Source of the DNA: Collinsella aerofaciens
Lineage (GTDB): Bacteria > Actinomycetota > Coriobacteriia > Coriobacteriales > Coriobacteriaceae
Assembly (NCBI GenBank): GCA_014846205.1
Contig: RKAY01000169.1
Span: 1-8,722 of the forward strand
DNA: 8,722 bases
Direction of reading: 5' to 3'
Below are positions 1 to 6,080 of the stretch, piece after piece. The notes under the pieces were generated by a model that did not search any database, was not told the DNA's origin, and saw only the letters and a list, made by a program, of their open reading frames with translations. Each line of letters starts with the position of its first letter. Positions within the stretch are counted from its first letter, which is position 1. A program made the translations under genes and the position numbers.

Positions 1-539
1 CGCGCTAGCAATGGACCGGAGCAGCTCGCCAACGTGTTCGCAGGCAGGTCGGGCCATACGTGGAACCCGAAGATACGGTCCGCCCCGTAGCGCTCGAACA
101 CGCCGCTCTCGCACACCGTCTTGGCACCACCGGTCGTTTCCTCGGCCGGCTGGAACACAAAGAGCACGTTACGTTTAATAGCGCCCGGCCGCTCGCGAAT
201 CGTACGGTCGACGTAGGTTGCCGCGGCAAGTGCCATAGCCATGTGTCCATCGTGCCCGCAGGCGTGCATCTTTCCGGGATGCGTCGAGGCAAAGGCCGCA
301 CCCGTCGCCTCCGTGATGGGCAGCGCGTCCATATCGGCGCGAATCGCCGTGGCATGCGCGGCGCCCGCGCCGGCGTCGAAGAAAGCACAAACACAGCTGG
401 GGCAGGGATGGATCACTTCACAGGCAAGCGAGGCGAGCACGCCCTCGATATAGGCTAAGGTTTGAGGAAGATCGAAATCGAGCTCCGGAATGCGATGCAG
501 GTCGCGACGATAGCGACGAAGTTCTTGGAGCTCGGTCAT
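1..539 (-). CDS. M20 family amidohydrolase, probable N-acetyl-diaminopimelate deacetylase (partial, N-terminal 179 codons)
   Basis: The gene runs off the left edge, so only its N-terminal half is visible. The start is RLHxIPEL-like (RRDLHRIPEL, residues 11-20), as in the M20D branch. Zinc-site motifs follow: IRADMDALP (67-74, metal-side Asp), MHACGHDGHM (91-100, with Cys94, His96 and His99) and FQPAEE (129-134, catalytic and metal Glu pair). A further ligand His is at 160 in GFHVWP. M20D enzymes are cytosolic metallo-amidohydrolases that act on N-acyl amino acids; members include hippurate hydrolases, IAA-amino-acid hydrolases and N-acetyl-LL-diaminopimelate deacetylase. I prefer the last because the divergent operon carries the tetrahydrodipicolinate N-acetyltransferase dapH, which needs a deacetylase partner. 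The ATG at 539 is preceded by AAAGGA at a suitable distance; an in-frame ATG at 554 lacks a good ribosome-binding site. Family is certain; exact substrate is inference. Confidence 0.88.
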   Translation of the reverse strand, partial: MTELQELRRYRRDLHRIPELDFDLPQTLAYIEGVLASLACEVIHPCPSCVCAFFDAGAGAAHATAIRADMDALPITEATGAAFASTHPGKMHACGHDGHMAMALAAATYVDRTIRERPGAIKRNVLFVFQPAEETTGGAKTVCESGVFERYGADRIFGFHVWPDLPANTLASCSGPLLA

Positions 540-633
540 AAAGGATCCTTTCATGGGGCATATCCATTCACACACTATTGTGACGCAGGATTGTGGCACC
601 CTTGTTTCTAGCATGATGCTGCATTTTTTAAAC

Positions 634-662
634 GTTATATACGAATACTCTTGTTTGGTAAA
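634..662 (-). promoter_or_regulatory. Candidate promoter for the M20 amidohydrolase
   Basis: Read on the minus strand, TTTACC (plus 657-662) and TATAAC (plus 634-639) are separated by 17 bp, matching the sigma-70 consensus at four and five of six positions. Transcription would start near 627, giving a leader of about 90 nt before the ATG at 539. The stretch is AT-rich against GC-rich surroundings, as expected of a promoter region. This leader contains no riboswitch, so the deacetylase would be controlled separately from the lysine operon. A perfect 11-bp palindrome (610-620, AGCAT-G-ATGCT) lies just downstream and could be an operator. Confidence 0.45.
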
Positions 663-679
663 GTGCAACGTGGTAGGGT
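651..679 (+). promoter_or_regulatory. Weak candidate promoter for the riboswitch-lysA-dapA-dapB-dapH operon
   Basis: TTGTTT (651-656) and TAGGGT (674-679) are 17 bp apart, which would start transcription around 686, just before the first conserved riboswitch bases at 691. Both hexamers match the consensus at only three positions. The AT-rich stretch at 620-650 offers other possible -10 elements (such as TATACG at 638-643). Some promoter must lie upstream of 690, but this placement is tentative. Confidence 0.25.
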
Positions 680-687
680 CTTTACCA

Positions 688-850
688 CTTGATAGAGGCG
701 CGGGCACGATGAGCCGCGGGCGAGTCGGCAGACTTTGACCCCGCGGGGAGGCGAAACCCGCCGAACTGGGCTTTTCGGGCACGAACAGCCTGGTGGGCCT
801 GCGGGAAACACCCGCAGGACTGTCTGCAGCAATGCGGGAGCGCTATCCGG
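688..850 (+). ncRNA. Lysine riboswitch (L box) aptamer
   Basis: The segment carries the hallmark conserved blocks of the lysine aptamer in order. GATAGAGGCGC (691-701) is the 5' side of P1 and its junction. GGGGAGGCG followed by GCCGAAC (745-766) corresponds to the usual GGGGAG...GCCGAA element. GCCTGGTGGGCC (788-799) matches the CTGG block. GGACTGTCTGC (817-827) matches the GGCTGTC block. GGAGCGCTATC (837-847) closes P1, with CTATC (843-847) pairing to GATAG (691-695). CCTGCGGG (798-805) and CCCGCAGG (811-818) form a perfect internal helix. The class binds L-lysine and turns off lysine biosynthesis or import genes. Its position 70 nt before lysA-dapA fits exactly. No covariance-model score was computed; the motif order and context make the call strong. 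Confidence 0.93.
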
Positions 851-908
851 ACATTGGGTCCACGCTATGCGGATTCGATGCGCAGATGGCGCCGTCTGGA
901 TAGCGAGG
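841..908 (+). promoter_or_regulatory. Riboswitch expression platform with competing helices next to the ribosome-binding site
   Basis: The 3' strand of P1 and its continuation (841-852, CGCTATCCGGAC) can pair over 12 bp, with one G-U, to 894-905 (GTCTGGATAGCG). A second, shorter partner for the same target exists: CGCTAT at 863-868 against ATAGCG at 900-905. The likely Shine-Dalgarno GAGG (905-908) abuts the target strand, 10 nt before the ATG at 919. No U-tract follows, so a classical intrinsic terminator is not seen. Control of translation or a Rho-type mechanism is more likely. Which helix corresponds to the lysine-bound state cannot be settled by eye. Confidence 0.5.
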
Positions 909-918
909 TTTACGGGAC

Positions 919-3228
919 ATGGCATTGACCCCCAACGAAGCATATGCGGCTAAGCAGCCGTTTGTGGACAAGGAGACGCTCGAGCATATCGTCGAGCAGT
1001 TCCCCACGCCATTTCATCTATATGACGAGGCGGGCATCCGCCGCAACATACAAGAGGTGCGCGACGCCTTCGCATGGAACCCGGGCTTTAAGGAATACTT
1101 TGCCGTCAAGGCCAATCCCAACCCGGCGCTCATCTCCATTCTCAACGAATACGGCTGCGGCTGCGATTGCTCGAGCTATACCGAGCTTATGATCGCCCGC
1201 TCGCTGGGCATTACGGGACATGACATCATGTTCTCGTCCAACGACACGCCGGCGGCGGACTTTGAGCTCGCCGACAAGCTGGGTGCCATCGTCAACTTTG
1301 ACGACATCAGCCACATCGAGTTCTTTGAGCACGTTGCGGGGCCCATCCCCAAGACGGTCAGCTGCCGCTTTAATCCGGGTGGCCTGTTCCAGCTCTCCAA
1401 CGGCATCATGGACAACCCGGGCGACTCCAAGTACGGCATGACCACCGAGCAGCTCTTCGAGGCCTTCCGCACGCTCAAGGCCAAGGGTGCCGAGGACTTT
1501 GGTATCCACGCATTCCTTGCCAGCAACACCGTCACCAACGACTACTACCCCAAGCTTGCGCGCATCCTCTTTGAGCTTGCCGTGCGCCTGGAGCGCGAGA
1601 CCGGCGCACACGTCGCCTTTATCAATCTGTCCGGCGGCGTCGGCATCCCCTATCTGCCCGAGCAGCAGGCCAACGACATTCACGCCATCGGCGAGGGGGT
1701 GCACGCGGCATACGACGAAATCCTGGTTCCCGCCGGCATGGGCGATGTGGCCATCTGCACCGAGATGGGCCGCTTTATGATGGGCCCCTACGGCTGCCTG
1801 ATCACCAAGGCCATCCACGAGAAGCAAATCTACAAGGACTATATCGGTGTCGACGCAAGCGCCGTCGATCTGATCCGCCCTGCCATGTATGGCGCTTACC
1901 ACCACATCACGGTGATGGGTCAGCCGGGTGGCTCCGACAAGACCGCGGCGCCCGTCACAAACACGTACGACATTACGGGCAATCTGTGCGAGAACAACGA
2001 CAAGTTCGCCATCGACCGCGAGCTACCGCAGATCGACATGGGTGACGTGCTCGTGATCCACGATACCGGCGCGCATGGTTACTCCATGGGCTACAACTAC
2101 AACGGACGCCTGCGCTCCGCCGAGGTTCTGCTGCGCCCCGATGGCTCGGCCGACCTCATCCGACGCGCCGAGCGCCCGGGCGATTACTTTGCCACGCTCG
2201 ACGTGCTGCCGTGCGGCCGAGAGTTGCTGGCCAAGTCGCGCGCCGAAAGTGCTCGCCGTCGCGCTCAGGACGAGCGCTTGGCCGTCGCCGCCCAATGGAA
2301 CAAGCGCATCCAGATCGCGGAAGCGAAGGAGAAGAACATGGACATCCGCAATCTCGAGGGTTCAATCGTCGCCCTTGTCACGCCGTTTAAAAAGGACGGC
2401 AGCGTCGACTTTGACGCGCTCGAGCGCCTTATCGATTTCCACCTGCAAAACGGTACCGACGCCATCCTCACCCTGGGCACCACCGGCGAGAGCGCCACGA
2501 TGACCGACGACGAGGACAACTCCGTTGTCGCCGCCGTGGTCAAGCATGTTGCAGGACGCGTCCCCGTCATCGCCGGCTCGGGCTCCAACTCCACGCAAAC
2601 CATGCTCACCAAGTCGCTCACCTACCAGGGCTTGGGCGCCGACGGCCTGCTGCTTATTACCCCCTACTACAACAAGTCTAATGAAGAGGGCATCTACCAG
2701 CACTTTAAGACCGTCGCCGATGCGGTGGACATCCCCTGCATCCTGTACAACATCCCCGGCCGCTGCGGCTGCGGCATCAGCGAGCGCAATGTGGAGCGCC
2801 TGGCCGCGCACCCCAACATCATGGGTATTAAGGAAGCCTCGGGCAACGTCGCCTACGCGGCCAAGATCGCCCACCTGCTGTCCGACGACTTCCGCATGTA
2901 CTCGGGCGAGGACGCACTCACCGTGCCGCTCATGAGCCTGGGCGCCTCGGGCACCATCAGCGTGTGGGCCGATGTTCAGCCGCAGCTCGTGCATGACATG
3001 TGCCGCGCCTATCTGGACGGCGATGTGGCGCGTGCCCGCCATATCCAGATTGCCGGTCAGCCGCTCATCAACGCCCTCTTTAGCGAGGTCAACCCTATCC
3101 CCGTCAAGGAAGCGCTCGCACAGATGGGTATGATCGAGGCAAACTACCGCATGCCGCTATGCCCCATGGCAGACGACACGCGCTCCGCACTTACCGATGC
3201 TCTGAAGGGAGCTGGTCTGCTTGATTAA
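919..3228 (+). CDS. lysA-dapA: Fused diaminopimelate decarboxylase (LysA) - 4-hydroxy-tetrahydrodipicolinate synthase (DapA)
   Basis: One 769-residue reading frame joins two lysine-pathway enzymes. Residues 1 to about 430 are a fold-III PLP decarboxylase (meso-DAP to L-lysine): PLP lysine K64 in YFAVKANPNP, His198, the phosphate-binding loop SGGVG (238-242), TEMGR (281-285), the CENND active-site motif (357-361) and the YNYNGRLRSAEVL ending. Residues 431-473 form a charged, probably helical linker rich in Arg, Lys, Glu and Ala. Residues 474-769 are a full-length (296 aa) DapA, which condenses pyruvate with aspartate semialdehyde: TTGE (521-524), Tyr584, Tyr610, Arg615 and the Schiff-base lysine K638 in MGIKEASGN. 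Both active sites look intact. It is the first gene after the lysine riboswitch; its end overlaps dapB by 8 bp. The start at 919 has GAGG 10 nt upstream. The LysA half departs from common LysA motifs (HAFLASN in place of HxGSQ). I know this fusion only from this sequence and cannot say how widespread it is. Confidence 0.93.
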   Translation: MALTPNEAYAAKQPFVDKETLEHIVEQFPTPFHLYDEAGIRRNIQEVRDAFAWNPGFKEYFAVKANPNPALISILNEYGCGCDCSSYTELMIARSLGITGHDIMFSSNDTPAADFELADKLGAIVNFDDISHIEFFEHVAGPIPKTVSCRFNPGGLFQLSNGIMDNPGDSKYGMTTEQLFEAFRTLKAKGAEDFGIHAFLASNTVTNDYYPKLARILFELAVRLERETGAHVAFINLSGGVGIPYLPEQQANDIHAIGEGVHAAYDEILVPAGMGDVAICTEMGRFMMGPYGCLITKAIHEKQIYKDYIGVDASAVDLIRPAMYGAYHHITVMGQPGGSDKTAAPVTNTYDITGNLCENNDKFAIDRELPQIDMGDVLVIHDTGAHGYSMGYNYNGRLRSAEVLLRPDGSADLIRRAERPGDYFATLDVLPCGRELLAKSRAESARRRAQDERLAVAAQWNKRIQIAEAKEKNMDIRNLEGSIVALVTPFKKDGSVDFDALERLIDFHLQNGTDAILTLGTTGESATMTDDEDNSVVAAVVKHVAGRVPVIAGSGSNSTQTMLTKSLTYQGLGADGLLLITPYYNKSNEEGIYQHFKTVADAVDIPCILYNIPGRCGCGISERNVERLAAHPNIMGIKEASGNVAYAAKIAHLLSDDFRMYSGEDALTVPLMSLGASGTISVWADVQPQLVHDMCRAYLDGDVARARHIQIAGQPLINALFSEVNPIPVKEALAQMGMIEANYRMPLCPMADDTRSALTDALKGAGLLD
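2326..2340 (+). promoter_or_regulatory. Internal ribosome-binding site and start codon for stand-alone DapA
   Basis: AAGGAG (2326-2331) lies 6 nt before an in-frame ATG (2338-2340), exactly where the DapA domain begins (MDIRNLEG, codon 474). Its match to the anti-Shine-Dalgarno and its spacing are better than those of the annotated start at 919. Initiation here would give a normal 296-residue DapA in addition to the fusion. The site also reads as Lys-Glu-Lys codons, so part of the match could be coincidental. Confidence 0.6.
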
Positions 3229-3961
3229 GACCGCCATTATGGGAACGGGCCGCATGGGCTCGCTCATCCGCACTACCGCCGAGGGCGTTGTCGATGCCGC
3301 CGGACAGCCTGTTTTCGACATCGTCGCCCAGATCGGTTTTGACCTGTCCGAGCTCGAGAGCGCCCCGGCAGCCGACGTCATCATCGACTTCTCGAACGTC
3401 GTGACCTTCGATGCCGTCGTCGCCTATGTCGAGCGTACAGGCGCCGCGTTGGTCTCGGGCACCACGGGCTACACACCCGATCAGATGGATCGCCTGCGCG
3501 AGCTGGGTCAGAACGCCCGCGTCATGCACTCCGGCAATTACTCCATCGGTATCGCAGCCCTGCGTCATCTGGTAGCACAGGCCACACGCGAGCTGCCCGG
3601 CTTTGACTGCGAAATCGTCGAGACGCACCATAACCAAAAGGTCGACGCCCCCAGCGGCACTGCCAAGTTGCTGCTCGATGCCGTCGTCGAAGCCGAGCCC
3701 GAGGCGGGCTACCACCCCGTCTATGGCCGCGAGGGCATGTGCGGAGCGCGCGACCCCAAGGAGATCGGCATGCACTCGCTGCGCGGTGGCACTGTCGCCG
3801 GCGTACACGAAGTGAGTTTCTTTGGCCAGGACGAAGAAGTCACGCTCACGCATCGCGCCACGAGCCGTCAGATCTTCGTCAACGGCGCCCTGGCAGCCGC
3901 GCAGAAGCTCGTCACCCGCGAGCACGGCTTCTATACGTTCGACCAGGTCATGTTTGCCTAA
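3221..3961 (+). CDS. dapB: 4-hydroxy-tetrahydrodipicolinate reductase
   Basis: This 246-residue cytosolic enzyme reduces the product of DapA to tetrahydrodipicolinate with NAD(P)H. It shows the N-terminal nucleotide-binding loop MGTGRMG (7-13), DFSN (56-59), SGTTGYT (79-85), the SGNYSIG stretch (104-110), and the family signature ETHHNQKVDAPSGTAK (134-149) with the catalytic His pair 136/137 and Lys140. RGGTVAGVHEVSFFG and TSRQIFVNGAL near the C-terminus are also typical. Length is slightly short but normal for Gram-positive members. The start is TTG at 3221, with AAGGGAG (3205-3211) 9 nt upstream. It overlaps the fusion gene's end by 8 bp, so translational coupling to the DapA half is likely. 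The dinucleotide loop is GTGRMG rather than the GAxGRMG seen in many homologues. Confidence 0.96.
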   Translation: MIKTAIMGTGRMGSLIRTTAEGVVDAAGQPVFDIVAQIGFDLSELESAPAADVIIDFSNVVTFDAVVAYVERTGAALVSGTTGYTPDQMDRLRELGQNARVMHSGNYSIGIAALRHLVAQATRELPGFDCEIVETHHNQKVDAPSGTAKLLLDAVVEAEPEAGYHPVYGREGMCGARDPKEIGMHSLRGGTVAGVHEVSFFGQDEEVTLTHRATSRQIFVNGALAAAQKLVTREHGFYTFDQVMFA

Positions 3962-4000
3962 CCAGATATCAACCGGATCCACCCAAAGGAGAGACAGCAA

Positions 4001-4720
4001 ATGAGCAATGCAGCCGAGATGGATGCACAGGAGATTATCAACTACATCGCCACCGCGCCCAAGAAGACGCCCGTCAAGCTGTACGTGCGCGAAAAGCCGG
4101 GCATGAAGGTCCAGTGGGGCAATGCGCATGTCTATGGCGGTCGCCGTGGCAAGACCGTATTTGGCGACTGGGATGAGCTCAAGGCAATCCTCGACGCCAA
4201 CGCCGACTCCATCGACTACTACGACGTAGAGAACGACTGCCGCAACTCCGCCGTGCCCATGCTCGACCTCAAGGGCATCAACGCCCGCATCGAGCCGGGC
4301 GCGATCATCCGTGACCGCGTCGAGATCGGCGATCGCGCCGTCATCATGATGGGTGCCATCATCAACATCGGCTCCGTCATTGGCGAAGGCTCCATGATCG
4401 ACATGGGCGCCGTGCTGGGCGGCCGCGCCACCGTGGGTAAGAACTGCCACATCGGCGCCGGCACCGTACTGGCAGGCGTCGTTGAGCCCGCGAGCGCCAC
4501 GCCCGTCATCATCGAGGACGATGTCATGATCGGCGCCAACGCCGTGGTCCTGGAGGGCGTGCGCGTGGGCAAGGGCGCTGTCGTTGCCGCCGGCGCCGTG
4601 TGCGTCGAGGACGTCCCCGCCGGCGCCGTCGTGGCCGGTGTCCCCGCCCGCGTCATCAAGATGCGCGACGAGAAGACCGACAGCAAGACCGGTCTCGAGG
4701 AAGGCCTGCGCCAGCTGTAG
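4001..4720 (+). CDS. dapH: 2,3,4,5-tetrahydropyridine-2,6-dicarboxylate N-acetyltransferase
   Basis: This 239-residue enzyme transfers acetyl from acetyl-CoA to tetrahydrodipicolinate, the step that defines the acetylase branch of DAP biosynthesis. The N-terminal 90 residues form the DapH-specific domain ([20 protein letters not shown], residues 10-29). A left-handed beta-helix of hexapeptide repeats follows, from about 95 to 215: [60 protein letters not shown] and the closing [11 protein letters not shown] (210-220). His150 in KNCHIGAG is the likely catalytic-region residue by family comparison. AAAGGAG (3985-3991) sits 9 nt before the ATG; the gap from dapB is 39 nt, so it is in the same riboswitch-controlled operon. 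It implies a partner aminotransferase and deacetylase, for which both window-edge genes are candidates. Other hexapeptide acyltransferases are excluded by the N-terminal domain and motif wording. Confidence 0.97.
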   Translation: MSNAAEMDAQEIINYIATAPKKTPVKLYVREKPGMKVQWGNAHVYGGRRGKTVFGDWDELKAILDANADSIDYYDVENDCRNSAVPMLDLKGINARIEPGAIIRDRVEIGDRAVIMMGAIINIGSVIGEGSMIDMGAVLGGRATVGKNCHIGAGTVLAGVVEPASATPVIIEDDVMIGANAVVLEGVRVGKGAVVAAGAVCVEDVPAGAVVAGVPARVIKMRDEKTDSKTGLEEGLRQL

Positions 4721-4750
4721 GGTTGCGCGGTTTTGACAAACCGCGTAACT
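4721..4750 (+). terminator. Stem-loop immediately after the dapH stop codon
   Basis: The 13-nt arms 4721-4733 and 4738-4750 pair completely with two G-U pairs, around a TGAC loop; the inner eight pairs (CGCGGTTT/AAACCGCG) are perfect. The hairpin begins on the base after the TAG. No U-tract follows, so it may be a Rho-assisted terminator or a 3'-end stabiliser instead of a canonical intrinsic terminator. Confidence 0.55.
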
Positions 4751-4762
4751 AGCCGACGCTGC

Positions 4763-4861
4763 AAACGCCCCAGAGCGGCAATCTGACGTTCAATCGTCGG
4801 GCATGACCGAAAGGTCAATGCCCTCCTCTTTCACGTCACCTTGCTCGCTCTGGGGCGTTTT
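4763..4861. other. Long nested hairpin, candidate structured RNA or miniature inverted-repeat element
   Basis: A perfect 15-bp inverted repeat (AAACGCCCCAGAGCG, 4763-4777, and its complement, 4846-4860) encloses 68 nt. Inside, TGACGT (4784-4789) pairs with ACGTCA (4833-4838), and a 10-bp stem (4799-4808 with 4813-4823, one bulged A) is capped by a GAAA tetraloop (4809-4812). An alternative small hairpin GACG-TTCAAT-CGTC (4785-4798) would compete with the middle helix. A short T-run closes the plus-strand side. It has no evident coding capacity and I match it to no named RNA family. It may be the operon's 3' terminator, a small RNA, or a mobile miniature element. Confidence 0.6.
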
Positions 4862-4905
4862 CGCTGACTTATGCTCAACCTGTGGGGCAATTCAGCCCTA
4901 AACAA

Positions 4906-4937
4906 GAAGGCCGAGGCCCCAAGGAGCTTCGGCCTTC
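4906..4937. terminator. Bidirectional intrinsic terminator between dapH and the NA37 gene
   Basis: GAAGGCCGA (4906-4914) and TCGGCCTTC (4929-4937) form a perfect 9-bp stem. On the minus strand it is followed by TTGTTT and lies 28 nt beyond the stop codon of the nucleoid-associated protein gene. On the plus strand it is followed by GCTTTCTC. It sits between converging genes and could stop transcription from both sides. Confidence 0.7.
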
Positions 4938-4964
4938 GCTTTCTCGCTGCAGGCGTAACGCAAC

Positions 4965-5978
4965 TTATCGATTCTCGATGCTGCCGATGTTTTTGAGTTC
5001 GATGGAGATGAGGCCGTTGGGCTCATTGACGAACTCGATGTACTCGGAGTTCGAACCCATCTCGGCCGGGAAGCTGATCTCGATACCCGTGTCGGTACGG
5101 ATCTTGTGATTACGCACGGCCGCGCGCTCAACTTGCTTGCGCTCCACGGGCACGCGCTCGGGCACCTTCTCCTCGGTCAGCGCCGCACGCACGCTCTCCT
5201 TGATGACCGGCTCGTCCTCAAAGACCTCATCGACAATGTCCCAAGGCGGCAGTTCCTCGTCATCCTCAACCTTCTCGGCAACGGCAGCCTTAACCTTAGC
5301 GAGCGCTACGGCCGTATTGGCACCGTGCTCCTCGGCGACTTCCTCGACCACACGCGTCACGGTGTCGATGACCTCCTTGCCCGATACGCCCGTGTCGCAC
5401 TGAAGCAGGCCATCGGGGATAAGCATACGGTCCTCGCCGGCAATCTTGCGCTTCTTGTCCACATAGCCGATCTCCATGGTGCTCGCGCGCACAATGGCAT
5501 AACTCGGCACCTTTTGAGAGGGGTTCGGCAGAATGGCGTAGTGGCGCGCGATGTCGTTGCGCACCTCCCCCTCCTCGCGGCCCACTTCGTGCATAAAAGC
5601 CTGCTTGGAGCCCAGCAGCATCACGGCAAACCAGCGGGCATCCTCATCGTCATCAAAGTCCGCCACAAGCACGTCAGTGGACTCGGCTTTCTCGGCTTTG
5701 GTGAGCTCGGAGGAGATAAACTCCGCAATCTGCTGCGACAGGTCCACGAACTCGCGCTCGCCAAAGAAATAACCCTTGAGCTCGCCGCCGAATGCGGAGT
5801 TCTCGGCAAACGTGGCACGCTTGTTATCAGCCGAGGTACGAGCACGCCGCAGGTGCGTGGTTACGAAATTACGCACGGTGCGGCTCTCGATATCGAGCTC
5901 GCGTTGACTCATGACGTTGACGGCAGAGTCAAAGTCCAGGATATGCAGAATCGCGTGATTGATTTTCATATACGGCAT
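4965..5978 (-). CDS. Nucleoid-associated protein, NA37/YejK family
   Basis: The 337-residue product starts MPYMKINHAILHILDF, the typical opening of the NA37 family (PF04245) in Gram-positive bacteria. Further family features are ELKGYFFGEREFVDLSQQIA (about 66-85), an acidic DFDDDEDARWFAVMLLG stretch (about 107-123), ARHYAILPNPSQKVPSYA, and a basic/acidic C-terminal part ending in a small beta domain (about 280-337). No signal peptide or membrane segment is visible. Family members associate with the nucleoid; biochemical function is poorly defined. The internal Met4 (ATG at 5969) is an equally good start, since many homologues begin MKINHA and neither ATG has a strong ribosome-binding site. 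It is probably transcribed alone, with a -10-like TATACT about 30 bp upstream and the bidirectional terminator after it. Family call is firm; role is only general. Confidence 0.88.
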   Translation of the reverse strand: MPYMKINHAILHILDFDSAVNVMSQRELDIESRTVRNFVTTHLRRARTSADNKRATFAENSAFGGELKGYFFGEREFVDLSQQIAEFISSELTKAEKAESTDVLVADFDDDEDARWFAVMLLGSKQAFMHEVGREEGEVRNDIARHYAILPNPSQKVPSYAIVRASTMEIGYVDKKRKIAGEDRMLIPDGLLQCDTGVSGKEVIDTVTRVVEEVAEEHGANTAVALAKVKAAVAEKVEDDEELPPWDIVDEVFEDEPVIKESVRAALTEEKVPERVPVERKQVERAAVRNHKIRTDTGIEISFPAEMGSNSEYIEFVNEPNGLISIELKNIGSIENR

Positions 5979-6007
5979 TCCGTTCTAGATCGATTTCGGC
6001 ACGAACC

Positions 6008-6013
6008 AGTATA
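6008..6013 (-). promoter_or_regulatory. Candidate -10 element for the NA37-family gene
   Basis: Minus-strand TATACT matches the -10 consensus at five of six positions and would start transcription near 6001, about 20-30 nt before the start codon. No convincing -35 hexamer lies 16-18 bp upstream, so the promoter is tentative. Confidence 0.35.
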
Positions 6014-6043
6014 GCGGTCGATCCCGCCCCAAGCGCATCGAAG

Positions 6044-6078
6044 ATTGGTGCATCGGGGACAGGTTGCTTTGCACCAAT
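6044..6078. repeat. REP-like palindromic repeat, copy A
   Basis: Arms ATTGGTGCA (6044-6052) and TGCACCAAT (6070-6078) are perfect complements around CGGGGACAGGTTGCTTT. The reverse complement of 6045-6077 matches copy B (7271-7303) at 27 of 33 positions without gaps. It lies 2 bp beyond the stop codon of the DUF2974 gene and upstream of the NA37 gene's promoter region. It resembles REP/RAYT-type intergenic palindromes; this class assignment is inference. Confidence 0.7.
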
Positions 6079-6080
6079 GG

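Noticed and set aside
735..953. Small plus-strand reading frame over the lysine leader, as a possible leader peptide
   Set aside because: It overlaps the conserved riboswitch blocks and the lysA start, has no ribosome-binding site and no lysine-codon run.
1018..1905. Minus-strand open frame (295 codons) antisense to the LysA domain
   Set aside because: Its biased composition reflects the complement of GC-rich LysA codons and it shows no known motif.
3191..4450. Long minus-strand open frame (419 codons) antisense to dapB and dapH
   Set aside because: It mirrors two firmly identified genes in GC-rich DNA, has low-complexity Asp/Gly/Val/His-rich sequence, and no recognisable domain or ribosome-binding site.
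4763..4861. Known structured RNA such as SRP RNA, 6S RNA or a hammerhead/twister ribozyme
   Set aside because: I looked for the conserved cores of these classes and did not find them; only the general hairpin architecture is present.
5106..6014. Plus-strand open frame (302 codons) opposite the NA37 gene
   Set aside because: The opposite strand encodes a clear family protein; this frame is His/Leu/Arg-rich shadow sequence.
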